Shown here one piece after another: positions 1 through 7,235 of a DNA stretch of 44,767 nucleotides. The translations under genes were made by a program, and so were the position numbers. This DNA comes from Bacillota bacterium. Lineage in GTDB: Bacteria; Bacillota; Limnochordia; DTU080. The stretch covers positions 1-44,767 of the forward strand of contig DULU01000110.1 in assembly GCA_012840225.1 (NCBI GenBank), in the 5' to 3' direction. Within the stretch, counting starts at the first letter, position 1; each line of letters opens with the position of its first letter. The notes beneath the pieces are model-generated. The model was not told the origin of the DNA. It did not search any database and saw only the letters and a list, made by a program, of their open reading frames with translations.

Positions 1-979
1 CCCCCGGCTGCGTGATAATTGCCGGACTGTCGCCTTTGATGTTGCTATTTTCACCATCCGTCGCCGTCACTACATGTTCCGTGCCGGCTACGGTGGAGAC
101 AGTGAAGGTGACGGTCGCCAGACCGGTAGCATCGGTAACTGTCGTCTGGGCATCGAAACTGCCGCCTCCCGTCGCCGACCATTGCACCGTCCGGCCGGCT
201 TCCCTGATTGGGTTGCCGTTTTCGTCGGCCAACTGCGCCTGTACCGTCACGGCCGAGCCATTAACCGGCTCCGTATCGCTAACCGTAACGATATATTTGG
301 GAGCGGCCACATATTCAAACACCTTGGCTTGATCGATATAAGCTTTCTGATTCACCTTGGCAGCGGTGCTGCCGAGCTTAAAGCGGACGGAAGTGGGGAC
401 TCCCAATGCCGTAAAGCTAAAACCGGTATCCGGCGTGACATAGTCGCCATTCAGCATGACCTTATAAGTCCAGGTGTTGGCATCCCATTCGATGCGCACC
501 GTATGCCATACCCCATTATCCACACCGGTCGCCAAGACCTTCAGCGTCGAACCATCCCGGCACCTAAGCGCTTTCGCCGTGTCGATTCGGCATTCGATGA
601 CGTTGCCGGCATCCGTCGACCTTATCTCGCCAAAAATTTCCCCCGGCTTATCGGTGGAATTGAGCACAACGAACTCAAATGTCCCCTTCTTTACCGGTGC
701 TCCAAAGCTGCGTTCCAGCATGGGAAAGCTGTTTGAACTCTCGTCGGCCAACTCGAGCGCCCTCCCGCAGGTAGCTCCCGACAAATCCGGCACCTGACGA
801 ATAGCCACCGTAGCCTGCTCATTCATGGTAGGTGTCCAGTCGGTAGGTATCCCGCCCACTGGTTCGCAGAAGGTTTCATTTACGAGCAATGTTTGCGCAT
901 AAGCCAAGCCGACAAGCAGGAGCAAAACAAAACCTACAAGCACTCCCACACGGAAATCAGGAAATTTCCAGGTTTTCAT
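1..979 (-). CDS. Secreted protein with LamG-like domain and bacterial Ig-like (Big-1) domain, 3' part outside window
   Basis: The reading frame is open from an ATG at 979 to the left edge, giving 326 residues without a stop, so the C-terminus is missing. Residues ~10-27 form a hydrophobic segment (VGVLVGFVLLLLVGLAYA) that reads as a type I signal peptide ending A-Y-A. Residues ~30-225 look like a concanavalin-type jelly-roll (LamG or DUF1080-like: VWHTVRIEWDANTWTYKV motif). From ~230 on comes an Ig-like repeat of the invasin/Big-1 type, with DENGNPI, ATGGGSF and DATGLATVTFT signatures. Such proteins are usually surface or secreted carbohydrate-binding proteins; the catalytic part, if any, would be downstream. 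A GGAAGGG ribosome site precedes the start. The role is an inference; the domain types are by eye. Confidence 0.72.
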   Translation of the reverse strand, partial: MKTWKFPDFRVGVLVGFVLLLLVGLAYAQTLLVNETFCEPVGGIPTDWTPTMNEQATVAIRQVPDLSGATCGRALELADESSNSFPMLERSFGAPVKKGTFEFVVLNSTDKPGEIFGEIRSTDAGNVIECRIDTAKALRCRDGSTLKVLATGVDNGVWHTVRIEWDANTWTYKVMLNGDYVTPDTGFSFTALGVPTSVRFKLGSTAAKVNQKAYIDQAKVFEYVAAPKYIVTVSDTEPVNGSAVTVQAQLADENGNPIREAGRTVQWSATGGGSFDAQTTVTDATGLATVTFTVSTVAGTEHVVTATDGENSNIKGDSPAIITQPG

Positions 980-1475
980 TTGCCTAATTCCCTTCCTGTT
1001 TTCTGTTATTTAAATATTTTCCCCATTTATCAGACCCAGGCCGAATGGGGAATCCCGGCCATATCCTTTTATAAAACTCAAATATTTTGCGTTGTCATGC
1101 CGGTTCACTCCTTGTCGGTGTTTTGCGTTGCTTATTACCAGATGTTTCTATTGGTGGCAGCCGTCTCCTTCCATATACATGTATTCTATGTGCATGTTTA
1201 TGCACGTTTCCTGCCATCTTTACCCCATTTCAAGTTCATAGAGGTTGTATGCTGTGAGTAGAAAGAGTCTTTGGGGATGGTGACAGGTGTGCTGTATTGA
1301 AATTAGCAGGCATAAACATGCATCCCATTCGCCCGACTATGCCGTAAATTAATCTTAATATCCATAAAAAAAGCGGGGCCGCGCCCGGCCCCAAAAAGCC
1401 GGCACAGCCTCGCTTTATTAGATTCGCTTTGTCCCCGTTTACCTATCCGGTGCTTACCCGCTAATTCCGGCTACT
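980..1475. other. Intergenic region without a recognisable gene
   Basis: This ~500 bp gap lies between two minus-strand genes. It contains the terminator of SBP1 (1366-1392) and presumably the promoter of the secreted protein at 979. The short plus-strand frame at 893-1261 has no homology that I recognise and no good ribosome site, so I treat it as non-coding. Confidence 0.5.
1366..1392 (-). terminator. Rho-independent terminator behind SBP1
   Basis: On the minus strand the perfect 7-bp stem CGGCCCC/GGGGCCG (1375-1392, 4-nt loop) is followed by a run of seven T (A at 1366-1372). It sits 84 bases after the stop of the binding protein at 1476. Confidence 0.85.
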
Positions 1476-2771
1476 CTACTTGTCCGTGAGCGAAGTTTTC
1501 CATTCCGCCAGGGCGATGTTCCCGAGGCGGGCGATTTCATCAAGTCCCTGCTTGACATTCCCGTTCTGGGAAAACTGCAATTTATAGAACTTCTCCAACT
1601 CCGGGGCCATAGTGCTGTTCCAGAAGGGCACTTTGGGTCGGGAGTAGGCCACTTCCATCTGCTCGTAGGTTGCCCGGTAGCGCGGCTCAGTGGCAAAGCA
1701 CTCCCGCAGGATCGGATGGTTGAACGAAGAGCGTCTCGCCGCCATATAACCGGTGGACGCAGAGAAGCGGGCCAGCTGTTCGGTGGAGGTGATAAATTTC
1801 AGCACTTCCCAAGCTGCTTCTTTCTGAGCATCGCTCCCGGTGTTGAACAGCACCAGGTTCCCACCGCCGATGGGAGCATAGCACTCTTTGTTGCAGGCGA
1901 GCGGCGCCACACCCATGTCGAAGAGGCCCTGGGATTTGCTGATGTTGTCGGCGAGGGAGGCCGTCGAGCGCTCGCCCATGGCCAGCCGGTTGGTCCAGAA
2001 CAAATTGTAGCCGCTCTCCCCGGCATAATAGGCGACGTTATATTTGTGTACCAGATCCTGGGTAAACTGCATGGCTTCCACAGCCTCGGGAGAATTCAGG
2101 GTGAAAGCGGTCAGGGAATCGTTCAACACCCGGGCGCCGTTCTGCCCAATCCAGGCCTCGAAAAGCCAACCCCAGGCATAGAAGTCGATACCGAAAACAT
2201 CGGTGCGGCCGTCCCCGTCTTTGTCTTTGGCGATCTTGCGGGAGAACTCCAGTATTTCATTCCAGGTCTTAGGAGCCACAGGAGCCAGACCGGAGAGCAT
2301 GAACAAATCTTTATTGTAGTAAATCAGGGGAGTGCTGGTGTTATAGGGCAGGCCGTAGATCGAACCGTCATAAGTCACCGAGCCCAGCATGCTCTGGGAA
2401 AAATCGTTTAAGTCGATGCCGTTGAGCCCGTTGATGAAGTCGTCCAGCTTCAGCAGACCGCCGAAATAATAGAAGATGGTGTTGCGGGTTTGTTCCAGCA
2501 TGGCTATGTTTGGTGCCACCCCGCCCGCCCAGGCTACCTGCATTTTCTCCAGAGCCTTGCCATAACTCCCGGCATATTGTACTTCCAGTTGGATGTGGGG
2601 ATGAGTGTCGTTAAAATCCTTGCAGATCTGTTCAAATTCTGGAGCACCGGTTCGTTCATCGAGCGAATGCCACAGCATGACCTTCACCTGACTGGCGCCT
2701 GCCGGTCCGGCCAAGACCAAAAGCAGGAAACACAGTAAACTCAACCACCGACAGAAAGCTCTGCAACTCAT
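1476..2771 (-). CDS. Sugar ABC transporter substrate-binding protein (SBP1, COG1653 type)
   Basis: A 431-residue extracytoplasmic solute-binding protein of family 1. It has a signal peptide (residues 1-26, cleavage after AGPAGA) with no lipobox cysteine at the cleavage site. The mature part begins KVMLWHSLDERTGAPEFEQ, typical of the first lobe, then shows the family pattern YGLPYNTSTPLIYYNKDLF (~140-160), TWNEILEFSRKI, DGDGRTDVFGI and EAAWEVLKFIT (~340). It would bind a sugar or oligosaccharide outside the membrane and hand it to a permease. No permease or ATPase gene adjoins. AGGAGG lies 8 bases before the ATG. The substrate cannot be told from sequence alone. Confidence 0.9.
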   Translation of the reverse strand: MSCRAFCRWLSLLCFLLLVLAGPAGASQVKVMLWHSLDERTGAPEFEQICKDFNDTHPHIQLEVQYAGSYGKALEKMQVAWAGGVAPNIAMLEQTRNTIFYYFGGLLKLDDFINGLNGIDLNDFSQSMLGSVTYDGSIYGLPYNTSTPLIYYNKDLFMLSGLAPVAPKTWNEILEFSRKIAKDKDGDGRTDVFGIDFYAWGWLFEAWIGQNGARVLNDSLTAFTLNSPEAVEAMQFTQDLVHKYNVAYYAGESGYNLFWTNRLAMGERSTASLADNISKSQGLFDMGVAPLACNKECYAPIGGGNLVLFNTGSDAQKEAAWEVLKFITSTEQLARFSASTGYMAARRSSFNHPILRECFATEPRYRATYEQMEVAYSRPKVPFWNSTMAPELEKFYKLQFSQNGNVKQGLDEIARLGNIALAEWKTSLTDK

Positions 2772-2929
2772 AATATTAACCTCCTATTCCCAAATGGTGT
2801 TTTATTATGTTATTACATTTCAATGGTTACTTTTCCTCCTAGTTCATTAGGGTTAATCATTGAACCTTGACAAGTTAATATAGATCTTTAATCAGCAAAT
2901 CAAACAGTTTTGCAAAGGTTGGGGCATTC
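2772..2929. other. Intergenic leader of SBP1 up to the repeat array
   Basis: On the minus strand TTGTCA (2868-2873) with CTAATG 17 bases on is a weak promoter candidate for SBP1. No gene is seen. The repeat array starts near 2930. Confidence 0.35.
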
Positions 2930-3194
2930 CTCCCTCTGGGAGGCTTTGGGGGAGGCTGGTTGTCCTTGGGAATCGTGGTGTCCATACGGGTGGCACGTAA
3001 TCGATGCCTCGCCAGGCACGGCGATGTAGAATGACCGCCTTTACGCAGGATATTTGCGGTAGGATGGGGCAAATCAGCAGCTCAAGGCGTGTCGATATGC
3101 ATTCTCTAATCGAACAATGCATCTTACCGCCGGCTGACGCCAGCCACCGCCCGCCACCGCCCGCCACCACACGTCGCCGGCTTCGATGAGGGGG

Positions 3195-3438
3195 TGTCCA
3201 AATAACTCCATTAGGTATCCAAATTATTCCGCTATCTGACCGGGTAGAGGAGGACGTGTCCAAATCATGCCATAATAGGCCGACACCGGGCCGGTGGAGG
3301 TGGGATATTTCCAGTATATGGCAATTTTCGGCGGTATTTCCTTCCATTTCTTTCCTGAAACCGCCCATTATGGCCCCAGCCGAAACCTTGAGGGAATAAT
3401 TTGGACATCCCCGGCGAGTTCACGTCCCTATTTGGACA
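3195..3438. mobile_element. Inverted-repeat element A (244 bp, MITE-like)
   Basis: It begins TGTCCAAATAACTCC and ends TATTTGGACA. Internal copies of TGTCCAAAT lie near both ends in the same inward orientation. TG...CA ends with several subterminal copies resemble IS21-family transposase binding ends; the family call is inference. No transposase is encoded. Confidence 0.65.
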
Positions 3439-3810
3439 ACCCCCTCAGCCACCTCCACGTTTCGGTATGAAATGGACACTCCGGCGGGCGGAAGGTTCTC
3501 AACAGAGAGTTGCTTGTATCTTGGTATGTCGGCCAAAGAGAACCTTCCCATCCCCCTCCACTCCTTTCTCCTCCCCGGAGGGCTGGTTGTTCCGGAGGAT
3601 CAAGGTGGCCTATACGGGCAGGGTTTTAGCCATACACTGCCAGACGCAATGAAGAAAACGACCGCCTTTACGCAGGGCGTTTGCATTTGGATGGGGCAAA
3701 TCAGCAGCTCAAGGCGTGTCGATATGCATTCTCTAATCGAACAATGCATCTTACCGCCGGCTGCCGCCCACCACTGCCCCCACCATACGTCGCCGACCTC
3801 GGTGAGGGGG

Positions 3811-4085
3811 TGTCCAAATAACTCCATTAGGTGTCCAAATTATTCCGCTATCTGACCGGGTGGGGGAGGACGTGTCCAAATCATGCCGCAACAGGCCGAC
3901 ACCGGGCCAGTGGAGGCGCTTTATTTCCAGTATATGGTAAATTTCGGCGGCATCTCCTTCCATTTCTTTCCTGAAACCGCCCATCACGGCCCCAACCGAA
4001 ACCTTGAGGGAATAATTTGGACATCCCCAGCGAGTTCACGTCCCTATTTGGACATCCCCAGCTAGATTATGTCCTTATTTGGACA
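3811..4085. mobile_element. Inverted-repeat element B (275 bp, MITE-like)
   Basis: The ends form a perfect 16-bp inverted repeat with flanking Gs: GGGGGTGTCCAAATAA at 3806 and TTATTTGGACACCCCC closing at 4090. The right end has three ATTTGGACA copies about 30 bases apart (near 4015, 4046 and 4077), one more than elements A, C and D, which explains the extra 31 bp. Confidence 0.7.
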
Positions 4086-4402
4086 CCCCCACAGACTCCC
4101 CTCTACATTTGGGAAAAGAAATGGACACTCCGGCGGGCGGAAGGTTCTCCACAGAGAGTTGCTAGTATCTTGGTATGTCGGCCAAAGTGATCCTTCTCAC
4201 TCCCCTCCCCCGGGGGTCTGGTTGTTCCGGAGGATCAGGTGACGAAAAACGACTGCCTTTACGCAGGAAGTTTATAGTTGGCTGGAGCAAATCAGCAGCT
4301 CAAGGCGTGACGATCTGCATTCTCTAATCGTACAATGCATCTTTCCGCCAGCTGACGCCCGCCACTACCCGCCTCCACACGTCGCCGGCTTCGGTGAGGG
4401 GG

Positions 4403-4646
4403 TGTCCAAATAACTCCATTAGGTGTCCAAATTATTCCGCTATCTGACCGGGTAGAGGAGGGCGTGTCCAAATCATGCCGCAGCAGACCGACACCAGGCC
4501 GGTGGAGGGGCTATATTTCCAGTATATGGTAAATTTCGGCGGTATCTCCTTCCATTTCTTTTCTGAAGCCGCCCATCACGGCCCCAGCCGAAACCTTGAG
4601 GGAATAATTTGGACATCTCCGGCTAGATTGCGTCATTATTTGGACA
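4403..4646. mobile_element. Inverted-repeat element C (244 bp, MITE-like)
   Basis: Same termini and internal direct and inverted TGTCCAAAT copies as element A, with only two right-end copies. The left end keeps GGTGTCCAAATAACTCC and the right end TTATTTGGACACCCCCC. Confidence 0.68.
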
Positions 4647-4989
4647 CCCCCCTTAGCCCCCTCCATGTTTCGAGTATGAAATGGACGGGCGGGAGATTCT
4701 CAACAGAAAGTCGCTAGTATCTTGGTATGTCGGCCAAAGCGATCCTTCTCACTCCCCTCCCCCGGAGGGCTGGTTGTTCCGGAGGATCAGGGTGGCCTAT
4801 ATGGGCAGGGTTTTAGCCATACACTGCCAGGCGCAATGATGGAAAACGACCGCCTTTACGCAGGGAGTTTGTAGTCGGCTGAGGCAAATCAGCAGCTCAA
4901 GGCGTGTCGATATGCATTCTCTAATCGTCCAATGCATGTCCCCACCCTACCCCACACACCGTCACACGCTGTCATCCATGGTGAGGGGG

Positions 4990-5233
4990 TGTCCAAATAA
5001 CTCCATTAGGTGTCCAAATTATTCCGCTATCTGACCGGGTAGAGGAGGACGTGTCCAAATCATGCCGCAACAGGCCGACACCGGGCCGGTGGAGGGGCTA
5101 TATTTCCAGTATATGGAAATTATCGGCGGTATCTCCTTCCATTTCTTTCCTGAAACCGCCCATCACAGCCCCAACCGAAACCTTGAGGGAATAATTTGGA
5201 CACCCCCGGCTAGATTATGTCCTTATTTGGACA
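4990..5233. mobile_element. Inverted-repeat element D (244 bp, MITE-like)
   Basis: Same layout as elements A and C. Its left spacer differs from the other copies just upstream of the element (4936-4980), pointing to local divergence or a small deletion. Confidence 0.68.
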
Positions 5234-5612
5234 CCCCTCTCAGCCCCCTCCACGTTTGGAGTATGAATTGGACACTCCGGGAGGCGGGAGATTTTCCACA
5301 GAGAGTCGCTAGTATCTTGGTATGTCGGCCAAAGTGATCCCACTCACTCCCCTCCCCACTTTCTTCTCCCCCTGAGGGCTGGTTGTTCCGGAGGATCAGG
5401 GTGCCCACACAAGCGGGGCGTAAGCGATGCACTACCAGGCATGTTGATTAAGAACGACCACTTTTACGCAGGGCGTTTGCATTTGGATGGGGCAAATCAG
5501 CAGCTCAAGCTCAAGGCGTGACGATATGCATTCTCTAATCGTACAATGCATCCTACCTCCGGCTGCCGCCCACCACTGCCCCCACCATACGTCGCCGACT
5601 TCGGTGAGGGGG

Positions 5613-5887
5613 TGTCCAAATAACTCCATTAGGTGTCCAAATTATTCCGCTATCTGACCGGGTAGAGGAGGACGTGTCCAAATCATGCCGCAACAGGCCG
5701 ACACCGGGCCGGTGGAGGTAGGATATTTCCAGTATATGGCAATTTTCAACGGTATCTCCTTCCATTTCTTTCCTGAAACCGCCCATCACGGTTCCAGCCG
5801 AAACCTTGAGGGAATAATTTGGACATTCCCGGCGAGTTCACGTCCCTATTTGGACACCTCCGGCAAGTTAGCGTCCTTATTTGGACA
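5613..5887. mobile_element. Inverted-repeat element E (275 bp, MITE-like)
   Basis: Belongs to the longer class with three right-end ATTTGGACA copies, like element B. It is the last element of the array; the repeat unit continues to about 5952 and then changes into unique sequence leading to the amidohydrolase. Confidence 0.7.
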
Positions 5888-6061
5888 CCCCCACAGACTC
5901 CCCTCCACGTTTGGGGAAAGAAATGGACACTCCGGCGGGCGGGATATTCTCTGGCCGACGAAACCGGTCGAGACCGGCCGACCGGCTGGGTTTTGATTGA
6001 CCTGCATGGGAATTTGGCATATCATAGCGCTGATAAGATTAAGGAAAAGGGGCATTTTTCC

Positions 6062-7189
6062 GTGATACTCGATCTAATAGAGATCCGTCGTGACATCCAC
6101 CGTCATCCGGAAACGGCTTTTAAGGAAGAGCGCACCGCCTCGGTGATCCAGCAGCACCTGAAGCGCCTCGATCTGGACTCCCGGCGTTGTGCGGGCACCG
6201 GAGTGATCTGCGACATTCAGGGTAAAGGGCCCGGTCCGACGATAGCGCTGCGCGCCGACATAGATGCTCTACCTATAACGGAAGCCACCGGTCTGCCATT
6301 CCAAAGCGTGAACCAGGGCGTCATGCATGCCTGCGGCCACGATTCCCACGTAGCCATTTTGCTGGGCGCCGCTGAACGGCTGGCCGCCACCCGGGAGCAA
6401 TGGCCGGGGACAGTGCGCCTGATCTTCCAGCCGGCCGAAGAGGTGGTTGGCGGGGCGAGCAAAATGGTGGAGGATGGAGCTCTCGCCGGCGTCCGGGCAA
6501 TATTCGGCTTACATAACGACCCGACGCTGCCTGTGGGCACCGCCGGGGTGGCCGCCGGCCCCGTGATGGCGGCTTCCGACCGTTTTGCCGTCACCATCAC
6601 CGGCAAGGGCGGTCATGCTGCCTACCCGCACCAGACCACCGACCCGATCCTGGCTGCGGCGGCGGTGGTGGTCGGCTTGCAGACCATTGCCAGCCGCATC
6701 ATCAGTCCGCTGGAACCGGTCGTGGTCAGCGTGGGCCAATTCCACGCCGGCACCACCGGCAACATCATTCCCGACCGGGCGGAGCTGAGAGGAACCACCC
6801 GCTACTTCAACCTCAAGGTGGGCGAGGAACTCCCCGGGCTGATGGAAACGGTCATCGGTCAAATCGCCAAAGGATATCGCTGCCGGGCGGAAATCAAATA
6901 TGATTACCTGGTTAAGCCGGTGGTCAACGATGCCTCTCTCACCGCATTGGTCCGCTCCGTCTGCCGGCAGGAATTGGGTGACGGGAACGTGAGGGACTTC
7001 GATAAGGTCATGGGTGCGGAGGATTTTTCCGTCTACCAGCAGATCATACCTGGCTGCATCTTCCGCCTCGGCTCGGAAGGTCCCTTCGGTCTGCACCATC
7101 CGCAATTCAATATAAATGAAGAATGCCTGGATATCGGTGCCGGACTCTTAGCCGAAGTGGCCAAAAAGGCCCTGGCTGAGCTGGGCTGA
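6062..7189 (+). CDS. M20-family metal-dependent amidohydrolase / N-acyl amino acid hydrolase
   Basis: A 375-residue protein of the M20D (hippurate hydrolase/IAA-amino acid hydrolase) family, which cleaves N-acyl groups from amino acids or related amides in the cytoplasm. Seen motifs: RRDIHRHPE (9-17), metal ligands in HACGHD (89-94), catalytic Glu in QPAEE (123-127), metal ligand in LHNDP (150-154), the dimerisation-domain HAAYPH (185-190), and near the C-terminus MGAEDFS and HHPQFNINEE. The frame is open further upstream into the repeat array. I choose GTG 6062 because family homology begins there and a GGAAAAGGGG stretch precedes it. With glycan genes around, an N-acetyl sugar role is possible but unproven. 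Confidence 0.9.
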   Translation: MILDLIEIRRDIHRHPETAFKEERTASVIQQHLKRLDLDSRRCAGTGVICDIQGKGPGPTIALRADIDALPITEATGLPFQSVNQGVMHACGHDSHVAILLGAAERLAATREQWPGTVRLIFQPAEEVVGGASKMVEDGALAGVRAIFGLHNDPTLPVGTAGVAAGPVMAASDRFAVTITGKGGHAAYPHQTTDPILAAAAVVVGLQTIASRIISPLEPVVVSVGQFHAGTTGNIIPDRAELRGTTRYFNLKVGEELPGLMETVIGQIAKGYRCRAEIKYDYLVKPVVNDASLTALVRSVCRQELGDGNVRDFDKVMGAEDFSVYQQIIPGCIFRLGSEGPFGLHHPQFNINEECLDIGAGLLAEVAKKALAELG

Positions 7190-7235
7190 AAGCAAACCCG
7201 CCCTCCAGGGCCCTGGCTGGGCTAAGTGTGGCTAT

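Larger units (their letters stand above)
2930..5952 (+). repeat. Tandem array of five ~590-625 bp direct repeats
   Basis: Shared anchors recur in order: GGCTGGTTGTTCCGGAGGAT, TTTACGCAGG, AAATCAGCAGCTCAAGGCGT (starts 3071, 3698, 4289, 4886, 5494), a small hairpin ATGCATT...AATGCAT (for example 3724-3749), and an inverted-repeat element (A-E below). Start-to-start distances of the elements are 616, 592, 587 and 623. Copies differ by scattered substitutions and small indels. No frame stays open and conserved across copies, so I see no protein. Both ends of the array break off inside the unit: left near 2930, right near 5952, 110 bases before the amidohydrolase start. The repeated spacers argue against CRISPR. 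Confidence 0.93.

Noticed and set aside
2930-5952. CRISPR array or retron in the repeat region
   Set aside because: The units are ~600 bp, the sequences between the conserved parts are repeated too, and no Cas or reverse-transcriptase gene is near.
3004-5996. Several 60-158 residue frames within the repeats, on both strands
   Set aside because: They shift frame between copies, have no ribosome sites and include the inverted repeats; they are by-products of the repeats.
5819-6061. Extended N-terminus of the M20 amidohydrolase reaching into the repeat array
   Set aside because: The extra 81 residues derive from repeat sequence; family homology starts at the GTG at 6062.
7215-7226. Terminator at CCAGGGCCCTGG between the amidohydrolase and the lyase
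   Set aside because: It is a perfect palindrome but without loop or T-run on either side, so I do not claim termination.
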